Shown here: positions 35,654 to 48,243 of the stretch, in pieces | Layout of the letters: every line of letters begins with the position of its first letter | Numbering within the stretch: the stretch's first letter is position 1 | DNA from: Kuschelorhynchus macadamiae | Taxonomy: Eukaryota; Arthropoda; Insecta; Coleoptera; Curculionidae | Assembly (NCBI GenBank): GCA_030620095.1 | Contig: JAUTXW010000932.1 | Span: 62,001-126,000 of the forward strand | Direction: 5' to 3' | DNA: 64,000 nucleotides | Position numbers and translations under genes: made by a program | The notes under the pieces: model-generated | What the model was told of the DNA's origin: nothing | Databases searched by the model: none | The model's input: the letters and a program-made list of their open reading frames with translations, nothing else

Positions 35654-38559
35654 CAGGGTGATCAGTTAAGGGTAGCGAGCGGCCATATCTCATAAGATAT
35701 TGGTCGTATAGATTTGAGAAAAAAAATCGTAATAAAAGTCGCCAAGAGAAATTGCTGAAAATTATTTTCGAGTTTGTCAAACGTCCGCTAGAGGGCGTAA
35801 CAACCAACACCAAGTAGAAAAATGGGGTTTTTATAGAATTTTACCTAATGAAAATATATCGATGATATCATTTTCATATTTAGTGACCATTTCTCTACAC
35901 TTTTTGTCTAAAATGTTTTGTTCTATATATCAAAATAAAGCGGTGGGGGAAGTTCAATTGTTTTTTCAAACAAACCAGGATGTCTCCCGTTTCTTTTGAC
36001 CGATTTTAGCAAACTTAGGCTCATATGAAAGAGCATAATTTGCACTACAAAACGCTTATTTGGTTTTGAATTTTTGACTTTTGCTGGCGTCGCTAGATGG
36101 CGTTAACTGAATTAGTAGCATATTTTTTAGTTTTTTTCAAAAAAAACAAATGTAATGGTATATTCATTTTTACATATTTTAAAAGGGGATAAATTTCTCT
36201 ATAATTTAATGAAAATAATTTATCATCTACTTTTTTTTGAACCGTTGATATTTACCAAAATATTATTTTATTTTATTAAAAAATGACACGCCACTGCTTT
36301 TTGTCAAAATAAAAATAATTTTCGTAATCACTTATTAGTTGCTAACAAAAAGAACCTCTTGACTTTTTTTCGTTAGACGAACGGTTTTGGATTGAAAAAA
36401 TAAGATGTTTAACAATGATAACTATAAGGTTCAAAATTATTTTTAAATATTACATCTCACAATAATAAAATTATTACCTATTATTTTTATCATTAATAAT
36501 TATTATTATTTCATAAATTAAATTAAAAATCAAACTTAACTAACATTGCATTTAAGCGAAGCAGGCCATGATCTACGTTAAGAAAGAAAACACCAAATTG
36601 TCAATCACGTTGGTATTCATTTTGATAGTTCCTGCTATTGACATCTAATTTAATGTTACGTAAAAAGTATTTTTACAACAAATCATGCCTTTTACGAATG
36701 AAGAAGCCTTTGATATGTTGAGAATTTATTTTCAATGTTTTGAAAATGCGGCGAATGCTTCTAGGCAGTATGCACTGCGTTATCCCCTCCGAAGACACCA
36801 TTCGAGAATGGTTTTTCATCGTTTAGCCTTACGTTTAAGGCAACATGGCCAAGTGCAACCAACTCCAACTTTGAGAAGAAATCGTAGGGTAAGGAGAGAA
36901 GATAACATTATAAATGTGTTGGCTTATATTCATGCAGACCCCCATTAAAGCATAAGAGAGATCTCCAGAGATTTAGGAATATCCTATTCATCAAGCCCCA
37001 AATGACACTGACTTTGAACGTAGGCTCGATTACTGCTACTGGCTTAGAGACTTCATTAGGGAAAACCATCGTATTTTGTCACAAATATTATGGACAGACG
37101 AAGCATCGTTTTGCAGTAATGGCAGGGTAAATCTTAATAACGTGCGTTACTGGTCGGACACTAATCCACACTGGTTACGTGAAGATTATCAGCAGGGTCG
37201 ATGGAGCGTCAACGTCTGGTGCGGTGTTATTAATGGTGCTATTATCGGTCCGCACATCTTTAATGGCAATCTAACCGGTGACATGTATCTGAACTTTTTA
37301 TTTAACGATTTACCAGGACTCTTAGAAAATGTGCCTTTACAAGTAAGAAGAAACATGTGGTTTCAACAAGACGGATGCCCGGCACATTATTCACGAAATG
37401 TGCAAGATTTTTTGAACATGCATTTTCCTAACCGTTGGATTGGTAGAGGCAGTCTATTTTTCTGGCCACCACGGTCCCACGATTTAACCTGCCTTGATTT
37501 TTATCTGTGGGGCCGAATAAAGGATTTGGTGTATAAAACTCGACCAACTACTCGAGAAGACATGATATTCCGAATTCAAAACGCCATAAATATTATACCA
37601 AGAGCGGAAATTGAGACAGCTGTCAACTCCACCCAAAGGAGATTGGACCAGTGCATTCAAAATAATGGACAACATTTTGAACATTTACGACAAAACTATT
37701 AATTTATTTTTAACGTTTATTTTTAAAGTTCCGTGTTCTTGTTTTTAATGTTATTGCTCCTGCTGTTGTTGGACAGTTTTATTAAGATTTTTCATTGTTA
37801 AACATCTTATTTTTTCAATCCAAAACCGTTCGTCTAACGAAAAAAAGTCAAGAGGTTCTTTTTGTTAGCATCTAATAAGTGATTACGAAAATGATTTTTA
37901 TTTTGACAAAAAGCAGTGGCGTGCCATTTTTTAATAAAATAAAATATTATTTTGGTCAATATCAACGGTTCAAAAAAAGGTAGATGATAAATTATTTTTA
38001 AATTATAGAGAAATTTATCCCCTTTTAAAATATGTAAAAATGAATATACCATTACATTAGTTTTTGTTTTTGAAAAAAACTAAAAAATATGCTACTAAGT
38101 CAGTTAACGCCATCTAGCGACGCCACCAAAAGTCAAAAATTCAAAACCAAATAAGCGTTTTGTAGTGCAAATTATGCTCTTTCATATGAGCCTAAGTTTG
38201 CTAAAATCGGTCAAAAGAAACGGGAGACATCTTGGTTTGTTTGAAAAAACAATTGAACTTCCCCCACCGCTTTATTTTGATATATAGAACAAAACATTTT
38301 AGACAAAAAGTGTAGGGAAATGGTCACTAAATATGAAAATGATATCATCGATATATTTTCATTAGGCAAAATTCTATAAAAACCCCATTTTTCTACTTGG
38401 TGTTGGTTGTTACGCCCTCTAGCGGACGTTTGACAAACTCGAAAATAATTTTCAGCAATTTCTCTTGGCGACTTTTATTATGATTTTTTTTTCTCAAATC
38501 TATACGACCAATATCTTATGAGATATGGCCGCTCGCTACCCTTAACTGATCACCCTGTA
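35652..38559 (+). mobile_element. DD41D-type element H with ~770-bp inverted repeats
   Basis: TA at 35652-35653 (shared with G) and 38558-38559; ends CAGGGTGATCAGTTAAGGG inward. The arms 35654-36420 and 37789-38557 are reverse complements almost throughout. They meet within 265 bp of the transposase start on the left and 90 bp of its stop on the right. More than half of the element is inverted repeat. Confidence 0.93.
36685..37702 (+). pseudogene. transposase of element H, internal deletion
   Basis: Starts MPFTNEEAFDMLRIYFQC, HTH with YALRYPLRRHHSRM; no intron at the YALR-YP position where C and I have one. The frame ends at 36948 (HADPH then stop). SIREISRDLGIS is readable just after, then about 70 bp (second HTH end) are missing. 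From about 36995 the other frame gives NDTDFERRLDYC, LWTDEASFCSNG (first D), QQDGCPAHYS (second) and WPPRSHDLTCLDFYLWG (third, 41 apart, with H for P). The C-terminus is intact. Inactive as it stands. Confidence 0.85.
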
Positions 38560-39140
38560 CATGCTTATTTATTAACACATATATACTGTATTTTCAAACA
38601 TTTTTATTAGACGCCATTCGTTCCATCCTATCGGAATCCTACCAATATTTTATCAGTTTCTACCTAAATCAGATTTGATTTTTGGGCATAATTTAAAATT
38701 AATTAATTAAAAAGATTTTACATTGACACACTGCTATTTTGTTTAATTATGTTGAATTTGTACAGTTTATCTTTATATTACATTTAATTCTTCTGCAAAA
38801 TTTATAGTCAGTTCAATAAGATTTTTTTACGTATGTTTTGAAAAAACCATTTTTTGGACGCCATTTTGCTTCTCCATCTTGAATTCGTACCACTGGACTT
38901 TAAATGGTATAGAAAAATTAAATGTGATATAGAGATAAACTGGTACGAATTCAACATAAACTAACAAAATGGAGGTGTGTGTCAATGTAAAAACTGTTAA
39001 AATATTGTTAGGAATCCAATGTGATGGAACAAAATGGCGCCCAATAAAAATATTTAAAAGCAAAGCATTTATGTGTAATTAAATAACTATGTACTTCATA
39101 ACGTTCATAACGAAGGAAATTCCGGGTAAAGGAAAGATAT
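38560..39140 (+). repeat. dispersed repeat R2, right part
   Basis: It repeats motifs such as GACGCCATT, TTGAATTCGTACCAC and ATCGGAATCCTACCAAT, also found at 55650-56520. An inverted stretch near 39095-39125 reads like the reverse of CCGGAACTTTCC. Confidence 0.6.
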
Positions 39141-39469
39141 AGATAAAAGCTGGCAGTAATTAAAAATATTGGATAGTGTCTTTATAAAGGCCCATTAATA
39201 AGTTATGTGTAGACACACTTTTGTTTTTAATTTTTTCGAAATATAGTGACATTTCCACATTTAAAAGAGGTTTGAATTAAACTGTTCACCATTTTTTCAC
39301 TTAAAACAAGGATCTTTGTCTTAGATTTGTTACTGTTACTATACCAAAAACATCTTTTATTAAACTGACTTTGCTTTTCGTAGTTCTTCTAATTTGTTCG
39401 TCTAATCTGAGAAATAAATAATTAGTTGGATAGCTTTCATGACTTTCAAGTCAATTAAGAAATTATAGT
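39141..39469. other. no recognised feature
   Basis: AT-rich, no open frame of note. Confidence 0.5.
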
Positions 39470-39745
39470 TCTTGAGATTAGACCGTGTCAAACCGGAATT
39501 ACTTTCCGACGTTTCACCTTCGATTGCACAAGGCATCTTGAGAAAGCTTTACTCCACGAGATCTGAAAACTGAATGAGCTCGAAGAGATTCAGGCGGGCT
39601 TTTATACCCGACTTGTGCTCGCCGAACCGTGACCCAGTGTTAAGATCGATTTCCACGTGTGATGTAGACCGTAACTGTATCTGTATTGACGTTTTTTTAT
39701 GTTTAAAAATTTTAATAGATGCTCTAATTTTACCTTTATTTATTT
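39470..39745 (-). pseudogene. Penelope-like element, C-terminal end (fragment 1)
   Basis: The minus strand gives SIKIFKHKKT, VEIDLNTGS and HSVFRSRGVKLSQDALCNRR, then a stop. It matches the end of the Penelope ORF at 43841-44455 (HSVFRSRGVKIPEDPSCNRR) after the GIY-YIG domain. Only the last ~90 codons and adjoining UTR remain. Confidence 0.75.
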
Positions 39746-39936
39746 TACATTTATAATCTATATTAATATATAAAAGACTTAGTTGATTGACACACTCATC
39801 ACGCTCCAGCTCAAACCGCTTAAGGTAAAAGGCTTAGTTTTGACATACAGGTTGATTTTAGGGTGTAGAGGTTCGATAGAAGGGATTTTTCGAAACTCAA
39901 ATTCCAAGGGGGTAAAACCACCCCTTGAATATTACA

Positions 39937-42515
39937 CAGGGGCGTGCAGTCCATGGAAGCAAGGGAAGCTTCCCCAAAAAAAAATACAAAACATCTTCTA
40001 AAATGTCTTTTTTGAAATAGGAAATCATTAATTTAGTTTATATTAAAAATGCTAAAATATTATCTTAATTATCAAGCCCATAATAAATGCGGCTTTGACC
40101 CCGACCGAGCCACAAAATCGAATAGAACCTATGCCGGCCGCTAGCTTCTCTGCAGCCAAGTCCTCTATACTTAATTTCCTGTGAATCGAACTTTCCACCG
40201 GCTGTTTGCAATTTTTGCATTTCAATCGCGTGCTTTAAGTGGGGGCGGAAGCTACCGTTGGAGTAGGTTGTTTTGTTTGAACGGCTATCCGTGTGTTGTG
40301 TGATACGTACGTCGCGTCATGCATGGTGCTATATGGAAGACGATAATACGGACGTGGATATGCAAATACCGTCAACTTCGGCTGTCGGTAATAATGCTGA
40401 AAATGTTGGAGAATTTAGTAAGAAGAGTGTGTGTGAATGTATGGTGTGTATCTTAATAATAAAGGGATTTTCAACATTAAACTTTTAGACATTTTTATCC
40501 GGAAAAACAATACGAACAATTTAAATGGCTAACAGGGTTTGAAAATATAAGTAAATTATTTTGTTGACCATATTTACTTTTTGAAAATGAAAAAGGTCTC
40601 TGGAATAAAACTGGTTTTTCCGATTTAAACAATTTCTATAAAGCTGTAAAAAGACACATTATGTCCAAAGCGCATTTACAGGTCGTCATAAAAGAAAAAG
40701 TCTTCGGCGAAACCAGAATTGAACACGCCTTTAATAAACAGTTGGAAATTAGTCGCCGCCAACACAATGAACCAGTCGATAAAAATAGGCAAATATTAAG
40801 AAGACTTATCGATGTTGTTTGTTTTCTCGGACAGCACGAATTGGGATTTAGAGGTCATGACGAAACAAGGGTTTCTTCAAATAGAGGAAATTTTCAAGAT
40901 TTACTTAATTTAATGGCTAAATATGATGATTGCTTAAAAAATCATTAAGAGCATTCTAGCGTTTTTCGCGGAACGTCAAATCGAATCCAGAATGATTTAA
41001 TTTCCGCTGTTGCAACCATTATTCTAAAAAGAATTAAGCAGGAGATTGGCGATGCGCGGTTCATTGCTATTGTTCTGGACGAAACAACTGATATCACTAA
41101 TTTTAGCCAATTATCTATAGTAATACGCTACGTTAAAACAGACGGAAGTATTCAAGATCGATTTTTAGGTTTTAAGAACGTGTCCGAAAATCGTACAGCA
41201 GATGCATTATATACCGTAGTTTATAACGTTACTAAAGAAATTAATGGAGAGAAAAAATTAGTTGCTCAAAGCTATGATGGAGCTGCAGTGATAGCAGGAC
41301 AATTAGGGGGTCTGCAAGCTAAAGTTCGAGAAACTTTTCCAAGGGCTGTGTTTCTCCATTGTTTTGCTCTTAAATTAAATTTAGATTTATCCCAGTCCAT
41401 CAATCACATTAAAGAGTGTAAAGTATTTTTCGTTACTTTAAGCGGCATGGCTGCTTTTTTTTCCAAGTCAACAAAACGTACACAAGGTTTGGACTCCATT
41501 GTCCACAAACGATTGCCCAAAGTAGCTCCTACTAGGTGGAACTATAATGGAAGACTTGTGTTAACACTGATTGAACTATTTGAGAATATAATAGAAAATA
41601 ATGAAACGTGGGAGTGAGAAGTAATAAATAGTTCGAGGGGGTTTTTGGACTGTTTGAAACGAGATTTTAATTTTACTTATTTATTGAACATATTTTCAGA
41701 AATATTTCCATTCTCGGACAACGTTTTTAATATATTACAAACTAAAACAAATGATATTGCTTTGTGCCTAAAAAAAGTGGATGATCTTAAATCCATGTTA
41801 AGCCAAAAAAAAGATGACTTTGACCTATTTTGGGAGAAAACGATGACGTTAAATGTAGAGCCACAAGCCAAGCGTCTTCAAACATACAAGGTGGAAGATG
41901 TTCAAACATCATACAGACGCCTCTTTCATGAACTAATCGATCAAATTCAGCAAAATATAAACTATAGATTTAACGATTTAAATGATTTTAAATTCCTAGA
42001 GCTCTGCAATTTTGATGCATTTAAAGGAAAAACTTTTCCAGAACATGCGTTTAAATCTCTTCTTCTTCATTATGGCCAGTTCTTCGACCGAGTGTTACTA
42101 CGATCTGAACTAAAAGTGATTTACGAAACTGCTGATATTAGCGCAAAAAATAACGCCAAGGAACTAATGCAATTTTTAAAAGACAAGGAGCTGGAAGATG
42201 GCTACACCGAAGTGTCGAAATTGTGTGAATTAGTATTGACAATACCTGCCACAAGTTCATCAGTAGAACGCAATTTTTCAATACTTAAACGTATAAACAA
42301 TTTTGAGAGAAATTCAACGCGGCAGGAGAGATTTTCGCATACATCGCTGTTGTCCATTGAAAATAAACTTCTCCAAAATATGTCGGAGCATCGACGTTTT
42401 CACGATGACGTCATTGACGAATTTGCAAAAAATGATCGAAGAATCGAATTACATTAGAAATAGGTAAGTTTCTAAAAATTGCTTCCCATTTTTAAAATTT
42501 CACCGCACGCCCCTG
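39937..42515 (+). mobile_element. hAT element 1 (ZMYM1-like)
   Basis: The ends are CAGGGGCGTGCAGT at 39937 and its inverse ACCGCACGCCCCTG ending at 42515, a ~13-bp inverted pair with GCTTCCC blocks just inside both. It holds a hAT transposase gene with three stops. The flanking 8-mers (39929-39936 and 42516-42523) match at only about half their positions, so no convincing target duplication remains. It lies directly upstream of a truncated Tc1 relic. Confidence 0.85.
40332..42457 (+). pseudogene. hAT transposase 1, three in-frame stops
   Basis: A cut-and-paste transposase of the ZMYM1-like hAT group. A short first segment begins at 40332 (MEDDNTDVDMQIPSTS); an intron of roughly 50 nt ending in TTTTAG at 40490 is likely before HFYPEKQYEQFKWL. 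The main frame then runs to 42457 without frameshift but with stops at 40565-40567 (tryptophan expected), 40946-40948 and 41615-41617. Motifs: TGFSDLNNFYKAVKRH, LGFRGHDE, IVLDETTDITN (first D), SYDGAAVIAG (second D), PTRWNYN, and TIPATSSSVERNFSILK with the catalytic E in the C-terminal dimerisation region. Recently inactivated. Confidence 0.85.
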
Positions 42516-42542
42516 GTATAGGACTGTTTCTTTTGGAATAGT

Positions 42543-42905
42543 GTTAACATATTGGAAAACGTGATACAACCATATGCAGAAGAAAATGTATCAGTACTTT
42601 GGAAATTCCAACACGATAATGATCCAAAGCACTCTGCGACGAGGGTGACTGTCTGGCTTCAGGATAATCGTGTAGATGCTTTACAATGGCCATCTTGTAG
42701 TCCAGATCTTAACCCAATAGAAAATCTTTGAAAGATAGTTAAAAAGAAATTAGGTTCAAGAACTCTCCAAAATTTCGACGAAGTATTCGAGGGTGTGAGA
42801 GACGCTTGGACCAGTATTGCGCTAGAGACTTGTAGACGTCTAATACAGACTATGCCTAGGAGGTGTTTAAAAGTAATTGAAGCCAATAGATATCCAACTA
42901 GGTAA
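42543..42905 (+). pseudogene. Tc1-type transposase, C-terminal half (DD34E)
   Basis: It reads VLWKFQHDNDPKHSAT (second D) and WPSCSPDLNPIENL, with exactly 34 residues between that D and the E: classic Tc1. A stop follows ENL where Tc1 proteins have W. The C-terminus is RRLIQTMPRRCLKVIEANR. A Tc1-like 3' end motif (AGTGTTCCTAGACTTTTGT) lies at 43000. The N-terminal half is absent. This is a family distinct from the DD41D elements. Confidence 0.9.
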
Positions 42906-43840
42906 ATACTAGGTACTCGATTGAGACAAAAACTTATAAGTTGTTAGAAAACGTTGATTCAGAAATTCGTTACCAATTAGTTTGCCGCTTAAAAATGTAG
43001 TGTTCCTAGACTTTTGTAATGAATAAATTAATTTTTAAACTTGATAAGGTTATTTAATGCGGTAATAATAGATTTCACCGTTCCTAAGAAACGAAATGAT
43101 TCATAAAGTGAGAAGTTCCAGATGAAAGAAAGTTATCGATTTTTTTTATTATGATTATTATTTTGGTATCTTTTAACAATAGAAAGTTATAGCAGATTAA
43201 AACGTAGGCAAGTTAAGATGCCCAAGCTGAACAACCTCCCGATAAATTAAAAAAATAATTTTTCAAAAAATTATAAACGGTTCGATTACTTTTACGGCAC
43301 GAGTACAAAGTTAATTCTGTATTAAGTCGGTTTACCTCCATGTCTCGATTGGAGCGCATATATGCGCATCGATTTTTCCAGCGCATTAGTTTTAGTTTAA
43401 TCGTAATCCATCCGTGCACCATCATAAGCCCCATTTCCCACATTCGGCCACATTTCGTCAGCGCCGAAATTTATAGCCTCCCCCCTCCCCTCCGTCGCGC
43501 CCAGCGGTGCATTTCGGGACGGTAAACTAAACTCGGATTCAATCGCTTGGACCACCGCTAATGGGATATATCGATGTATCGAACTTCGTGTTTCCAGGAT
43601 GTTATTTAGAGTTGTATTTAATAAATATCGTGGAGCATAATGATAATTGATTTATTTTGTGTACCCTAAATATTTCAAGTATTTTCTTGCTTTTGGGAGT
43701 CAATAATTTTCCAAACCTTTTTTGTATCAGTGGCCACTATTCAGGTGAAGTAATTAAAGTGCTATTTCACCAGGAAAAAGAAACAGCTAAATATTAAGAA
43801 ATCATGGTTCTTGGAACTAGACCGTGTCAAATTGGAATTA
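42906..43840. other. no recognised gene; GC-richer patch
   Basis: 43320-43570 is markedly richer in G and C and in CpG than its surroundings, with CCTCCCCTCCGTCGCGCC near 43485. It could be host promoter or exon sequence; no frame supports that. Confidence 0.4.
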
Positions 43841-44790
43841 CTATCCGACGTTTAGCCTTCGATTGCACGAGGGATCTTCAGGGATCTTTACTCCACGAGA
43901 TCTGAACACTGAATGACCCTGTATTAAAATCGGTTTCCACGTGTGAAGTAGTAGACCGTAACCCGTGTCCCGTGAAATTTGTTGTTTAAATATTTCAATA
44001 GATTCTCTAACTTTTCGTTTATAAAAACCTGGAACCGATGCTAGAACCTTGGTTTTCTTTACATTTATGAAATGGCCAGTGTTATGCTGGTGTTCAGCTA
44101 CAGCAGATTGAACAATTTGTTTCTTTTTAATACATCGTTCATGTTTCTTAAGTCTAGTTGATATTAAGCGTCCTGTTTCTCCCACATACACTTCTCCACA
44201 GGAGCAAGGAATTTTATACACTCCTTCTGTTTGGAAAGATACAAGATCTTTCGGGAATCGCAAGTATTGTCCAATCCTCTTATGTGTATTGAAGATTGTA
44301 CGTATGTTGGACCGCCGAAGTAATCGTCCTAATTTGTCTGTAGTGCCATGTATATAGGGAAGAACAACACTACCTAATGGTGGCTCTTTATCAATCTCCT
44401 TTGGCAGAGTTAGTTTACTATATCTTTTAATTGAACGCGTAATATCAATAGCCATTCCCTCTGAGAACTTCGGTCAGTTTCGATGTTTCCGATGTTAAAG
44501 AATCTTGATCAGAAATCGACATAGCTCTGAATACTATCGAATTAAAAACCGATTTCTTTTGTGCTGGATGGTGATGAGAATTTTCATTTAAGTATCTATT
44601 TGTATGCGTCGGTTTTCTATACACAGAATGTCCTAATGTACCATTTTCCTTCCTTTGAACACATACATCTAGAAAGGGAATTGTTCCATTAGATTCAATT
44701 TCCATCGTGAACTTGATATTATGATGTTACTGATTAAGGTGGTCCAGAAATATGAGGAGATTATCCTGTCCATGAGGCCAAACAACAAAA
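43841..44790 (-). pseudogene. Penelope-like element: RT 3' part and GIY-YIG endonuclease
   Basis: Minus strand: 44790-44710 continues the RT after its active site (VVWPHGQDNLL). 44705-44445 is TIPFLDVCVQRKENGTLGHSVYRKPTHTNRYLN, RT and thumb. 44455-43841 holds GVYKIPCSCGEVYVGETGR (GIY-YIG type: here VYKIPC and VYVGETGR), then HNTGHFINVKKTKVL, RKVRESIEIF and the C-terminus. One frame change near 44450 (overlapping ends) splits it. Its 5' part lies at 48606-48760, separated by hAT element 2. Penelope elements are known to use this single ORF layout. Confidence 0.88.
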
Positions 44791-44798
44791 GTATCATC
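44791..44798. repeat. 8-bp target-site duplication, left copy (GTATCATC)
   Basis: Identical to 48598-48605 and directly adjoining the hAT ends. Confidence 0.95.
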
Positions 44799-45126
44799 CA
44801 GGGCCGTTCCTAGCCCCTCGGCCGCCTTTGTGCAGAAATAAAACGGCCGCCCTTTTATAACAAAAAAAAAACAATATTTATTGAACAAAAAAATATATTT
44901 AAGTTCCTACGTATACATTAACAAGTAACATTGTATCATAACAATCATAACATAAGGTAATAATCTATTAAACGAAACAATAAACAACATAAAACAAAAT
45001 ACAAATGTTTAAACTATTAATTATTTAAATATCAAATAATATAAAAGCCAAACAAACAAAAATTGGTATCTTTTATATTGTATCTAAGTATAAAACTAAG
45101 CAAGTCCCAATAAAAAAACAACCTCT

Positions 45127-47639
45127 TCATTTCAAAAATATTTTTCTGGCTTTTGTACTTGCGAACTCGTCTATTATTTTATTATGGTCTAAATTTTCAC
45201 AAATTTCATTTTCAATGGCAATTATACCTAAATTTGTAAGCCTTTCCTGTGACATAGAAGATCTTAAATAGTTTTTTATTATTTTTAATTTTGAGAATGA
45301 CCGTTCACCAGATGCAACCGTTACTGGTATTGTTAAAAAAATTCTCAAGCTTATACATAAATTAGGAAAAGATGAGACCAAATTATTACTATAAATAAAT
45401 TTTAGAATCTCAATAGGTTTGATTTGATCTGTTAGAGATTTAAATGTAACAATTTCTTCAAATAGTTCTACGCCACTTATATCCCTCGATTCGTCTTCGG
45501 TTAATGCGATTTCAAGTTCAACGCATTTTTGTTTTAAATCATCCGATGTCACATCATGAAACCGTGTTAAAAAGTTAAAAATATTACTGCAATACGAAAG
45601 AGAATTAAACCTTTCTTCTACTGATATTCTAGCTCGGTCAATAACAGTATAATAAAAATTTATTTTAAATTTCTCTCGTTCGTTAGTTAATACATTGTCT
45701 GTACTTTCATAACTAAATTGGGATTTTTTCCGCCTTATACGAACTTCTGGAAAATCTGGTTCTACATCAATTTCATTTGCTAAATTGGATGAAATTTCTA
45801 TGTAAGTGTTAAAACTTTGGTCCGATCGCATTTCGTTAATAAAGTTAAGTACATGTTTTAATGATGTGACACACTGAGTCAGATCAATATTAATTTTTTG
45901 CAATAATTTACTGACTACGTCAATTTTAACTAATAACTCGTACCATATGACTAAGCTACAGATAAAAGTAAATGATTTTATTTTTTCTAATAATGAATTG
46001 GCACTTAGTTTTGTTTTTGAGTCTCTTGTAACATCTTCTGAAAGCTCAACCAAAGCCTTACAAATATTTCCTAGTTGATTCCGAAGTGGTCTAAGCGCTT
46101 TAACTCTGCTTTCCCATCGGGTGTCACTTACCGATGTAAGATTTAAATTACTAACATTTTTTTTTAAAACATCCCAACGAAAAGGAGAAGAAGAAAAGAA
46201 TACATACAGTTCCTGCACGATGTTAAAAAAATTTATTGTTTCGTGGGAGATTTTAGCGGAATCGTTTATTACTAGATTTAGTGTGTGAGCGGTGCAAGGA
46301 ACAAATATAGCCCTGGAATTAACATTTTTTACCCTTTGTTGAAGTCCGATATGTTTTCCGGACATATTGGCCCCATTATCATAGCCCTGACCTCTTATAT
46401 CCCTAATATCTAATTCAAACTTAGGCAAAATATCATTAACCAATAGATTAAAAATCCCTTCCCCAGTTGTATATAAAATAGGAAAAAAACCCAAAAAACA
46501 CTCTTTTATGACAACATTTTCTTCGTTACAGTCTACATATCTGACTACAAATGTAATTTGCTCTGTATGACTTGCATCTGGAGTAGAATCTAAAATTATG
46601 GAAAAATATTTGATTTTTTTAAGAGTGTCGTAAAATGATGGCAAATATTTTTTGCTAGCAAAGTAATTATTTCGTTTTGAAAATGAATTCCCAAATAGTG
46701 AGTTATTTTACTTTTTGATTCTTGGGTCTTTGTAATTTTTTTTAGATGATCGGATAACACTGGGTCAAATATTGCCACCATTTCAACAGCTTTTAAAAAA
46801 TTGCCATTATTTTGTTCGTATAAGACGGAACTTTTTCCACGAAATGCCAATGATTGTCCAGCTAAAAATTGAATAATTGCAATAACTCTTTTTAAGATAG
46901 AGCGCCAGCGTTCCCTTTCAAGTTCAAAATAATTTTGCCGTTCTTTGTCAATAGTTAATTTTTTATTTAATGACATTTTTAACTCAACCCATTTTTGATT
47001 AGCTTGCAAGTGATGTACAGAAGATTCATGCTTGGATAAAATATGTGAAAGATGTCGCCAATCAGAATACCCCATTTTGCTATTTAACTTAAACACTTCC
47101 TTACAAAATATTTTACAACAAAGACAAAAAATGCTATTTGCTCTACAAGAGTATACCAACCAAGCTCTTTTAATTTTTTCACCATTTGGCAAAATTCGAA
47201 AATATTGAGTTGAAGAAAATTTCCTTCCCGATTCATCAGAAGGAAATTTTTTTTCTATATGCTGAAAATCGTTTTGTACTATTTGCTCAATAACTTGATT
47301 TTGTAAAATATCCGGCCAGGTGAATGGGTCGCTGACATCAAACTCATCATTAGTTTCAGGGATAACTTCGTTTAAGTTAGGATTATCATCGGTTAAGAGC
47401 ATCTTTTCTTCATTATCTATTTCTGTATTTGATTCAGGGTGTTTTTTTTCTTCAGGGTCGCTTACTTTATGTGCATCCTTTACATTTTCATCCTCAATTG
47501 TATCTGTACCCTGTGACGATGTTGATGGAACTAAATATTTTTGCAAAGATCCACTTAATTTTTTTTTGTTTTCTTCCTTTTCTAATTTTCTTTTTTTATA
47601 TTGAGCTCCAGATAAACGTTTTGTTTTTCTATCGGACAT
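45127..47639 (-). pseudogene. hAT transposase 2, open except for one slip in an A-run
   Basis: A ZMYM1-like hAT transposase read as two overlapping frames, 47639-46596 (347 codons) and 46644-45127 (505 codons). They join if one base is gained or lost in the A-run near 46655. N-terminus: basic MSDRKTKRLSG, acidic linker, then a TTF-type zinc finger (YSCRANSIFCLCCKIFC with W and HILSKHESSVHH) and LAFRGKSSVL. Core: YFSIILDSTPDASH (first D), GYDNGANMSGKHI (second D), VPCTAHTLNL, SDTRWESR, and FLTIPVTVASGERSFSKLK (catalytic E and dimerisation). The 5' side has an acceptor TTTCCAG directly before the ATG and a GTAAGT donor at 48052, suggesting a 5' UTR intron. Confidence 0.88.
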
Positions 47640-48052
47640 CTGGAAATAAAATTGAAAGGTAATTAAAGTTAGAAAATTTAGTTTATGTAATAGTTTTGAA
47701 TCTGCGAAGATATAATTTTATAGTATCCCCAATTAAGTTCGCACCAAGTGGAATTTTTTATAAATAATAAGTAAAATTGTAATCTAGCATCAGATTTTGT
47801 TTTTAAAATGACCCAAAAAATAAATATAATTATTATATTTTTATTAGATAAGTAAATTAGTAAAACTACTTTATACATTTTTTAAAACTTGAAATATAGA
47901 AAATTAATCTAGACATAAAATTAACAATAAACCACTTTTTGATCTCAAGCTAAAAAAAATTTTTTTTCACATGTTTAATATTAAATCCAAAACGTAAGAT
48001 GCGGATTTGGATGGTAATATTAAGTAAAGTAATATCTATCCGAAGAACTTAC
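47640..48052 (-). other. probable 5' UTR intron of hAT transposase 2
   Basis: The minus strand has donor GTAAGT at 48052-48047 and acceptor TTATTTCCAG ending at 47640, one base before the ATG. Inferred from splice consensus only. Confidence 0.45.
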
Positions 48053-48212
48053 CTTTTTAAATTACGAAAATTTGTTTCTTTTGAAATTTCACTTTTGCAA
48101 AATGCAGAAAAAAATAACTAAACAACAAACACTTATATCACTGTTAAACTCTCGCTAGTTAATCGAATACTAAAAAGAAAAACAAAACATTTAAAAACTG
48201 CCCCATTCTACA

Positions 48213-48243
48213 GTATATAGAGCTATATAAAACTATATACTGT
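48213..48243. promoter_or_regulatory. perfect AT-rich hairpin in hAT 2 upstream region
   Basis: TACAGTATATAG and CTATATACTGTA flank a short loop, forming a ~12-bp perfect stem between the transposase 5' UTR and the element end. TATA-like content could serve the promoter; this is conjecture. Confidence 0.35.

Noticed and set aside
27589..38559. CRISPR-like or tandem array from the repeated CAGGGTGTCC motifs
   Set aside because: The motifs are in inverted pairs at element ends and inside arms, with irregular spacing and no repeat-spacer pattern.
39929..42523. Target-site duplication of hAT element 1
   Set aside because: The 8-mers next to the ends agree at only about half their positions.
39470..44790. 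Hammerhead ribozyme in Penelope-like termini
   Set aside because: Penelope elements often carry one, but I found no CTGATGA core with GAAAC at suitable spacing on either strand near these fragments.
47320..47662. Plus-strand serine- and phenylalanine-rich frames
   Set aside because: Antisense shadows of the hAT transposase N-terminus.
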